From Saturnia japonica (Eukaryota > Arthropoda > Insecta > Lepidoptera > Saturniidae), in the NCBI GenBank assembly GCA_033032175.1, contig CM065322.1, forward strand, positions 5,394,001 through 5,458,000: a stretch of 64,000 bases of DNA, written 5' to 3'. A program made the position numbers and the translations under genes. Of the stretch, positions 57,395 to 64,000 are shown piece by piece. The notes under the pieces were generated by a model, which did not search any database, had not been told where the DNA came from, and worked only from the letters and a program-made list of their open reading frames with translations. The first letter of the stretch is position 1; the number at the start of each line of letters is the position of its first letter.

Positions 57395-57767
57395 GCCTCA
57401 TTAGCCTAATGGTCGTAAGCGCGACTGTTATTATTATTATTATTTGGTAAGACACACTAGCAGCTAATTAGCTGATGCGTGCGTATCAAACAGCTTGGAG
57501 ATATCTTCCTTGTCCAATCTGCTCTTAAAGGAGGTTATGATCGAGGTCCTGGGTTCGATTCCCAGTTCGAGCCGTGTTTTTGGGATTTTCTATGAAATTC
57601 TCAGTAGCAGCTCGGAGTTTGGTTTTGTGCCCGATTAATGGCAATATGCTCGCCCCCTATTACATGGGACGTAAAAAACATACACGGCTAACTGTGGGTG
57701 TACATAGTACACCTCTGCCTAACCCTTCGGGGATACAGGCGTGAAGGTATGGTTATGTTTATGTTAT
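57395..57767 (+). mobile_element. SINE-2 copy c, split by a LINE 3' end
   Basis: Head 'gcctcattagcctaatggtc' to 'gcgactgttat', then from 57,534 'gttatgatcgaggtcctggg' with the B-box and the full body to 'cctaacccttcgggg' and a 'ggttatgtttatgttat' tail. Confidence 0.9.
57432..57533 (-). pseudogene. 102-bp LINE 3' end inside SINE-2
   Basis: Minus strand: FKSRLDKEDISKLFDTHA then SAN and a stop, followed by a short UTR and (TAA)n. 'FKSRLD' near a C-terminus is typical of jockey/CR1-like ORF2. A GTTAT repeat at 57,427-57,431 and 57,534-57,538 is the likely target duplication. Confidence 0.8.
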
Positions 57768-57966
57768 ATATAGGTAAACTAAAGAACATCACATAGGAGT
57801 GTACACGGTCATTTGATTCCAAACCGAGCGTAACTTATATTGTGGTTTATTTAATACTCACAAACAATACTCACTATCAAGTTCAACACACATAAGTGTG
57901 GAAGGTCGAACCTGCGACCTTACAGCTCATTGATAGTGCTTACTACCACTGCACCACGAGACCTGT
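57768..57966 (-). mobile_element. SINE-3 copy b
   Basis: Minus strand 'tctcgtggtgcagtggtagt', 'gtcgcaggttcgaccttcca', then 'gtgagtattgttt'-type body. More diverged than copy a; tail unclear. Confidence 0.7.
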
Positions 57967-58007
57967 CTTCATGTCAATGTTCAAAACCTGAAGAGCGGTA
58001 ATTACCA

Positions 58008-58052
58008 TACCAATAACGATAAATTATCGATGATAATTTATGGTATATTGGA
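58008..58052. repeat. perfect-core hairpin
   Basis: ATAAATTATC and GATAATTTAT flank a 3-base loop; pairing continues imperfectly outward through 'ccaata'/'tattgg'. Role unknown. Confidence 0.6.
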
Positions 58053-58064
58053 CCTGTATTATCA

Positions 58065-58460
58065 TCTACGGACGACCTTTTTTTAGCTTATCGCCACTCA
58101 CTGTCGACGGGTGAAGGTCGCGTGGACAACTAGTCAACATCGCGTGTCAACGAATAGACGAGTAGTTAGTGAGCGATCTTCATCGGGGTGTACGTGGTGT
58201 TGCACCACCGCGTTAAACCAACGACGTATCGTCCTTGCGTTAACCACTCGTGGTTCACTCGAGACCGGTGCGTTGACAACTCGCGGTCCACTCACCGTCC
58301 ATAATATATTGGCTGCTTGCTTGTGAGTCGATATGGAGTTGACAAGTGAGTGCATATATGCAACTGTATTGAATTCCTTACAAAGAAATCTTAACCGCAG
58401 GAGGCGATGCGATGCTGGTCGGGTGCTGGGTTGATACGTGAGTGACGACCTTTATTTCCG
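58065..58460. other. CpG-rich island with internal repeats
   Basis: About 380 bp much richer in GC and CpG than its surroundings, bounded by 'gacgaccttt' at 58,073 and 58,446. Contains 36-bp-spaced repeats ('gcgttaaccactcgtggttc' / 'gcgttgacaactcgcggtcc') and a GTGGTGTTGCACCAC hairpin. Both strands show open frames of about 72 codons that overlap completely, which argues against coding. It could be a solo LTR, a DNA-element interior or a CpG island. Confidence 0.4.
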
Positions 58461-58875
58461 CCTCTCCTTTTTTTATAAATTCTCAGAATTTTCAAATTAT
58501 CTATATATGATAATGAAGACATGAAAGTATCATACGTTTGTGAACCCTGCTTCTTGTTTGTATTTGATATTATGTATATCAACGATTTATTTTAAAAAAC
58601 CTTGATGCATCTTTTTATAATATACACGCCCATAATCTTTTGTAATAATATATCATCTCTAGATTTTGCAACGTTATATAACTAGTCGTGTGGGTTAGTC
58701 AGAGTGGGGGGATCTAGCTGATCCGTGGGAAGAGGCACTTTTATTACAATTCGTTATGTAAATCATATTAAATTGTTATTTTATAAATCCTTAGAAGTAA
58801 AGGTTATTTTAAGTACGTTAAACTTATTGTGTAATAGGTTGTTTTTGAAAGGAAACACTATGTCTAGACCAGGGG
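58461..58875. other. unassigned AT-rich sequence
   Basis: Nothing recognised. Confidence 0.5.
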
Positions 58876-59135
58876 TGCTCAAACTTGTAGCGTCGGCGAT
58901 ACCACAAAATAATTTATTTAGCACGTGGTCGACTACCAAATACCAAGCACGTCTGCGAAATAAATCGAGCCACTTCAGCTGCGCAGGAACATTGCCTCAC
59001 TGAGCAAACTAAAAGTTCTCTTATCTTTGTCGTACCGTGAAGCTGTGGAACAGGGCAAAGTTTGACTTCATAAAATTGTCTTTATGATGAAGTAACTTTT
59101 GTTTGTAAGCATTAATATGCCATGTCTAAGAATAA
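58876..59135 (+). mobile_element. chimera of jockey-like LINE and Helitron scraps
   Basis: 58,970-59,054 joins 'agctgcgcaggaacattgcc' directly to 'aaaagttctcttatctttgt' and 'cgtaccgtgaagctgtgg', skipping ~150 bp present at 23,600-23,750. From 59,060 'ttgacttcataaaattgtct' matches Helitron interior at 42,695. Confidence 0.5.
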
Positions 59136-59758
59136 CTATAAATCAACCGTTAGCCAACGAACCTCTCATACATTCTTAGACTAATTACGATTGTTATTAC
59201 TTCTCTACTTAAATATTATATGCTGAAGATTGAAGACATAAAAATGCCGATTAACCAACGGCACATACCGGAAGTCATTTTTTTTTTTATATTTCGAAGA
59301 AAACAGTTATAGTATGCATCGGCAATAGTTATATATTGCTATATATTACGATCTCATTATTTACGCAACATTGAATCGTATAAAAATATAGAGGAGTGCA
59401 ACCTAATGAGGTGCGTGGTATAAGTTATAGCAGGAAACGGAAAAAAAGAAAAAGAAAAACACTGTAGATCTTGTAGGTATTATATATTGATATTTATCTG
59501 GATACTTGATGTTACTTGCTTCCCTGAGAATCAGTTAAACTTGAGTAATTATTGATTAAAATTTAATCAACTGATATAAACAATAAGTATGCTAAATTTA
59601 ATTAGAATCCGTCTAGTGTTTCAACCTGATTGATGAATAAACATTCAAACAAAAGTAATTTCGCATTTAAAACGTTTATTAGATAGTATTTAATATTTTC
59701 TTGTAATCGAAGAGTTAAGTAAAGACCTAAAGACTCAGAATAATCAGTAAAGAAGAAA
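59136..59758. other. unassigned AT-rich sequence
   Basis: Nothing recognised. Confidence 0.5.
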
Positions 59759-59935
59759 TAGCTCAGGTACGAGGATGTGAGGTTCGAATCTTTACAATGA
59801 GCCTGAGCTTTCGGTGAAGAAAAATACCGTAATAAAAACGTAATATTGTGATTTAAGCCATTTTGTAATGTCCGCCTATATAACTACCATTATCAAGTTG
59901 AAAATCTGAACAGAAAATCTATGTGGCCTTTTAAA
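59759..59935 (+). mobile_element. SINE-1 copy k, partial
   Basis: 'gctcaggtacgagg', 'gaggttcgaatctttacaat', 'gagcctgagctttcggtgaa', 'caagttgaaaatctg'. The 3' third is absent. Confidence 0.7.
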
Positions 59936-60004
59936 AAACTGTAAATGTAGGTCAAAATGTCTCAATTTTTTTTGTAAAAGCTGTCACGTGATGCCTGGTG
60001 GATG

Positions 60005-60148
60005 TTAAACATCGAAGGGGGGTCCCAAAGGATGCGCCGACAATTTCCCTGTAGGGGGTCTCAAAGGGTGTCCCGACAATTTCCCTGTGGGAGGGGGTTC
60101 TTGGGTGGTCCTATGGAGGGTCAGTGTGGTTGCAGTGATTATTTTCAT
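60005..60148 (-). other. proline-rich open frame over a 36-bp tandem repeat
   Basis: ATG at 60,148, TAA at 60,007-60,005. Two 36-bp units (plus-strand 60,019-60,054 and 60,055-60,090) translate to PPTGKLSGHPLR and PPTGKLSAHPLG. On the plus strand the units carry G-runs (GGGGGG, GGGGG, GGGAGGGGG). The frame is the same as the cysteine-rich frame upstream, separated by one TGA. It may be coding, pseudogenic or only a minisatellite. Confidence 0.22.
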
Positions 60149-60166
60149 AATTGTATATTCATAGTT

Positions 60167-60349
60167 TCATAATACATAGTACATATATTCCATCATATAG
60201 TATGGTGATGAGTCGCCACGGCTTGTATCGTCACGCCAACAATCAGGTTTAACCTCACAGTCACACACAGGACAGTCACCTAAGAAAGTTTTCTTGTAGC
60301 TACAACGGTTAAGGCACCTGTCATTACTGCCCCATTCAAGAAATCCATC
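60167..60349 (-). CDS. candidate cysteine-rich exon, unknown gene
   Basis: On the minus strand 'gtttatttacatAG' ends at 60,350. The next 60 codons are open to TGA 60,169-60,167 in sequence of raised GC content. The peptide has six cysteines spaced C-x3-C-x9-C-x2-C-x-C-x5-C (residues 12, 16, 26, 29, 31, 37), with FLGDCPVCDCE in the middle and RGDS at residues 44-47. The C-x3-C...C-x2-C-x-C arrangement recalls antistasin-type inhibitor modules, with shorter loops; this is an analogy, not an identification. No ATG precedes it in frame, so it would be an internal or last exon. A pseudogene or transposon origin is equally possible. Confidence 0.33.
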   Translation of the reverse strand, partial: DGFLEWGSNDRCLNRCSYKKTFLGDCPVCDCEVKPDCWRDDTSRGDSSPYYMMEYMYYVL

Positions 60350-60352
60350 CTA

Positions 60353-60508
60353 TGTAAATAAACGGATACATCGTTTGATCACCTTTAAAATTTGCAGATC
60401 TAAATGTTTTTTTTTTATCATGAAGAAGGTTTTTATGCTATCTCTGAGCGCGATAGGGTGCTCTGTAGGCAAATAAGCAGAGAATAAACATGATAGGTGA
60501 ATATTTTG
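60353..60508 (-). other. open stretch upstream, same frame as cysteine-rich exon
   Basis: 52 codons without a stop (LFSAYLPTEHPIALRDSIK...) end at TAG 60,352-60,350, whose AG is the proposed acceptor. Either intron sequence or an upstream part of a decayed gene. Confidence 0.2.
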
Positions 60509-60826
60509 TTATTTCATTAATTGGTTGTAACTCATAACTTGTTCCGTAGCTTAAGACAAAAGGGTCTACCGACATATTTGAATATTTCACGCGTTTAGTT
60601 GGCCACGCGTGTCGGTCCAACAACAGGAAGTTATAACAATCCTTTAAACGAAATTATTTGAAGCAACTGGTGGCGGTCAAGACTGTTGGGTAATTTTGAA
60701 AGATTTAAGTTTTTTTATCACGAACTATATTGTCAACGATGATACAACCTACAGAGTAAAAAAATTTCTATACGCGCATTTGAAATTAAACTGCTTTAAC
60801 CTTTTAGAAGATATTACGATTATCTA
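60509..60826. other. unassigned AT-rich sequence
   Basis: The minus frame reaching 60,623 is unrecognised. Confidence 0.45.
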
Positions 60827-61341
60827 TCTATACAATTAATAAAATTGAATTGTCTGTTTGTAATGTCAAAATAACAGCTTTTTACTAAATGCATATGAAA
60901 GTATATACGATACCTATAATAAAAACCCATTTTAAAATTTCTGTCTGTCTGTCTTTTTGTTCCGGATAATCTCCGAAACGGTTGGACCGATTTTGACGAG
61001 ACTGTCACTGGTGGATAGCTGATTTTATAGGGAGTAACTTAGGCTACTTTCATTTTAGAAATAGAGTTGGGTTCCACACAAATAAAAAAAACTCTTCATG
61101 GTAAATCAATTCGGGCGCTCAAATGGCTTACACTGAGTAAACCATAAGAGATATAGCAAATTAATGTACTAAATAATTGTAGACATTAAAAAGACCTACA
61201 AATAGTTGCCGAGAAAATATGTCTATCTTCTAAGGAACACCCACAATAAGCATTTTTGTCTTTAAAATAGCCGGGAGCGGGGGAGCAAGATTCGCGCGGA
61301 CATTCTGTATTCCACGTGAGCGAAGCCGCGGGCATAGCTAG
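60827..61341 (+). mobile_element. full-length non-autonomous Helitron, family H2
   Basis: A | TCTATACAATTAATAAAATT ... 'gaagccgcgggcatagCTAG' | T. 515 bp, matching 10,353-10,842 (minus) and 15,424-15,768. No Rep/helicase coding; the minus frame at 61,186-61,464 only overlaps it. Confidence 0.9.
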
Positions 61342-62009
61342 TCTATATAAATAAAGATGAAATGCTTTAATTTGGCTATTTCTTTTTTTAACTAAAAAAA
61401 AACTTGAAAAATTACCCGGAAAACTGGAAAATTTTGGAAAAGCTGAAATCATGGCTAAGCTCATTTTCGATCATGATATCTTTCAAACAAAAAAAAATAC
61501 CCAAAATCGATTCAGCCGTTTGGGAGCTACGAAGCCCCAGATAGACTCACATATACACACAAGTTAAACTTATAACATAACATTCTCCTGTTTGCGTCGA
61601 GGGTTCAAAACAGCTATCTCGCATAAATTTTGGAAAAAATGTCATGTACAGGCAGAACTAAGATTTATTAATGTAGATAAATGAAATAACGTATGTATGC
61701 ACACATAATTGGTCTTATTTTTTTTATTTCCGCTGTATAAATGCACTCAGTAGGCGCCTACTAATGCAAAAGAATAACGTTTTGCATCAAATTACGATAC
61801 CCCCAAAACAATTTACCCTCTAACATGGAATAACTAATTAATGTATAAATTTCGTCAGGAAGGAGAATGCTCGCACCTGTCAATGTTCTAACAAAATAGT
61901 AATTAGGAATAACTGTCCTGTTTTTGCCCTAATATTAGATATAAAATTTATTATTTCGAACTCGAATTCGAAAGAAGGACGCGCGGCATTTGTTTCCTTG
62001 TGGAGAATA
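61342..62009. other. unclassified repeat-like sequence
   Basis: 61,500-61,600 contains 'atcgattcagccgtttggga', 'gactcacatatacacacaag' and 'ttaaacttataacataacat', a phrase order common in lepidopteran interspersed repeats. Boundaries and class not visible. Confidence 0.4.
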
Positions 62010-63277
62010 GAGTTGCGCCCGTCGAGTATTTTACGAATCCCGGGATTTTAATTTTTCGTCACTTAAACAATGTACAAGGATTTTTTAAATGTAACAAAAA
62101 TAGTTACTTTATTACCAATGGATTTCTTGATAAGTGCTGATTAGTCATCTAGGGAGTTTCCTGGAGTCGACACTTTTCTGGTCTAACCATACGACAATAA
62201 AAACTTCTTAATTTAAAAAATACTCAATTACTGATCTCAGGTTAAATATTTCATATTTAGTTTCGTTCTTTGTAATATTCACCTTCTTCATTATTTCCAT
62301 CCTCATCCTTGCATGTTATAAAACACTATGTATCTCTATTTGTCTGCCCGTTTGACTGTCCGTTAGTTTGCTCATAAGTTGAAAATCATTTTTCTAATTT
62401 ACTTTTTTCTCATTTATATCATAGTATGTTCTCTGAAAATGTCTTTAGTATATTTTTTTTTACGTTGTAAATCATAGATGAATGACGTTCATCGTTATTG
62501 AAGTAGGTATACAGTCCACCAGATAGCTTCAAAAAGGACCGCAATTTTAACTGAAACCAGTGATAATAGGTTGCTACTTCTAAGGACTGCGTATGAACGG
62601 CTCATTTGCTAGTGTATACTGCTAGCTACACCTTATGAACCGGAACTCAGCAGTGCAAGCACTATGGCGGTGATGCTTCACTACTAAACAAAAATTGTGT
62701 ATAACCTACAAGCCACGGCCATAACTAATTACTAATCACATGAGAGCAAAAATCAGTTATATTGATAATTGTTGACAAAAAATATTCCAGTTTAAACTCG
62801 ATAAACGGTCGATATTATAATAAAATTATTTTCATTTTTAAATTGTCACTTCTCACTCGTGTAAAACTTCTTTTTATTTGTGAAACTTTGCAATTATTCA
62901 AAGTTGTACCTGGTGAAAGCTTTCATAATGAATGAGAATGAATATCATTGAAAAGAACAATAATTTTGACAGTACCTATTAATTTTCCCGGGAATAGTAT
63001 ATTTAACAAAATTTAAAATAATTCGAACGAGACTTAAAAATCCCGGGATTTGTAATAACACACCATAGGTTATATGAACTCTATTTGTGTATCTGCCGTA
63101 CAATTTATCTTTCAAAATGGTTCAGTTATATATTTATTGCCAAGTTATTAGGTAATTATTTCGAAGCAACGGCCATTGTAATATTTTTATTAGTATTCGG
63201 TAGCGATCAAAAACTAGATTAAAGAAGGCCGGGATTTTTATCGATTAAAGTATATTAGTTGATAAAGAATAGATGCT
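62010..63277. other. AT-rich region with palindromic CCCGGG motifs
   Basis: AATCCCGGGATT at 62,036-62,047, TTCCCGGGAA at 62,985-62,994 and AAATCCCGGGATTT at 63,038-63,051 are perfect palindromes; 'gccgggatttt' lies at 63,228. Otherwise nothing recognised. Confidence 0.45.
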
Positions 63278-63400
63278 AATGATAAAATTTGTAATACGTT
63301 TTTTTGTTGTAAAATTATAATGATAAAATTTGTAATACGTTTTTTTGTTGTAAAATTATAATGATAAAATTTGTAATACGTTTTTTTGTTGTAAAATTAT
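63278..63400 (+). repeat. perfect 41-bp tandem repeat, three units
   Basis: Units at 63,278-63,318, 63,319-63,359 and 63,360-63,400 are identical, each starting 'aatgataaaatttgtaatac' and ending 'ttgtaaaattat'. Absence of any difference implies a recent expansion (or assembly artefact). Confidence 0.95.
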
Positions 63401-63849
63401 AATAAAATACTTTTATAATTAGTGCATTATAAGTCAAAGTCAGACATAAGTCAGTTAAGGAGTTACTCGTACTAAAGACCCCTTTTTAAATATACATAAT
63501 ATAAAGTTTGATCATATTGAAGTGGTTAGAAAAAGTAATTAATGTACTTGGAATTTTAATTGAATTTCTGGTGGGATTCATAAACATACGATTGTTGGTC
63601 CTATATTTTGTAATATTGGTGGCATTTTATTATAAATACTTTGGTTATAGTGCACAACTGAAGTGAATTATAAATAATAACTAAATATAAATTAAAATTA
63701 AATTTTTAAGTTTCCACAATAACATTCTAGGCAGTTTTAACAAAGAATTCAATATCTTGTTAAAGCATTATTTGGACTAATTCATATTAATCAATGATAA
63801 TTATTACCTCTGAAAATTATAAAAATATTCTATCCTTGTGACATCATTA
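63401..63849. other. unassigned AT-rich sequence
   Basis: Nothing recognised. Confidence 0.5.
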
Positions 63850-64000
63850 TTTAATACGTGAGAAGAAAACTTTGGACACCTTTAAGTGTATTGCGTGCAC
63901 GGAAGTCTGTGAGATTTGGCATGGTTAAAATTTATATGGAGGAGCTCAGAAAGCTAAAATTTATATATAATATCTGTTACTAATATATTCAATTTTAATT
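63850..64000 (+). mobile_element. Helitron-like element, family H4 copy 3, cut by window end
   Basis: 'tttaatacgtgagaagaaaa', 'gtgtattgcgtgcacggaag', 'gatttggcatggttaaaatt' and 'taatatctgttactaatata' match copies at 37.5 and 54.1 kb; the rest lies beyond the window. Confidence 0.65.

Noticed and set aside
58111..58355. Overlapping frames of ~72 codons on both strands
   Set aside because: Complete overlap on opposite strands in a CpG-rich, internally repeated block is expected from low stop-codon density.
62010..63087. Possible hAT element bounded by TAGAGTT and its inverse
   Set aside because: Only seven terminal bases match and the flanking 8-bp sequences differ, so no target duplication supports it.
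63278..63400. CRISPR-like array
   Set aside because: Units are contiguous with no variable spacers, and the genome is eukaryotic.
1..64000. LTR retrotransposon or integrated virus
   Set aside because: I found no paired LTRs, primer-binding site, protease, integrase or viral structural motifs on either strand.

Overview
The window reads as insect nuclear DNA, most probably from a moth or butterfly (Lepidoptera). It is AT-rich. No open frame exceeds about 125 codons, and the longest is a retrotransposon remnant. It is densely layered with elements typical of lepidopteran genomes: short non-autonomous Helitrons (A|TC...CT(A/G)G|T ends, 'agctg-gcccgcgg'-type tails), 5'-truncated LINE ends, three tRNA-derived SINE families, a dead mariner and small inverted-repeat elements. 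I see no rRNA, genuine tRNA gene, CRISPR array or conserved multi-exon host gene, so this is most likely intergenic sequence or the inside of a very large intron. All repeat family names used here (SINE-1, family C and so on) are working labels, not database names.

Layout. 0-10 kb: a LINE scrap, a degenerate Helitron, two reverse SINE-1 copies, a possible tiny two-exon gene behind a cluster of CRE-like sites (4.6-5.1 kb), and the 3' end of an RTE-type LINE (8.0-8.4 kb). 10-20 kb: Helitrons at 10.4, 15.4 and 16.4 kb, a small TIR element at 18.2 kb and the first copies of repeat family C. 20-31 kb: a jockey/CR1-like LINE 3' half (23.4-24.0 kb) whose 3' end is shared with family C, a compact Helitron (25.4 kb) and a back-to-back SINE-1 pair (28.2-28.6 kb). 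31-41 kb: mostly unassigned AT-rich DNA, a nested Helitron-in-Helitron (37.9-38.3 kb), and a mariner 3' end with intact terminal repeat set between oppositely oriented family C pieces (39.05-39.9 kb). 41-58 kb: the densest repeat zone, with three clear nested insertions (46.8, 56.5 and 57.4 kb). 58-64 kb: a CpG-rich island, a full-length Helitron at 60.8 kb, a GC-richer cysteine-coding open frame with a splice-acceptor-like start (60.17-60.35 kb), palindromic CCCGGG motifs, and a perfect 3 x 41-bp tandem repeat.

How the parts work together: little here acts as a pathway. The coherent story is transposon ecology. LINEs probably supplied the machinery for the SINEs and for family C, which shares a 3' tail with the jockey-like LINE. 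Helitrons inserted repeatedly at A|T sites, often inside older repeats, so relative ages can be read from the nesting. I did not find a convincing undescribed biological system. The best leads for real, unrecognised function are the cysteine-rich minus-strand frame near 60.2 kb and the CRE-flanked small gene candidate near 4.7 kb; both are tentative.
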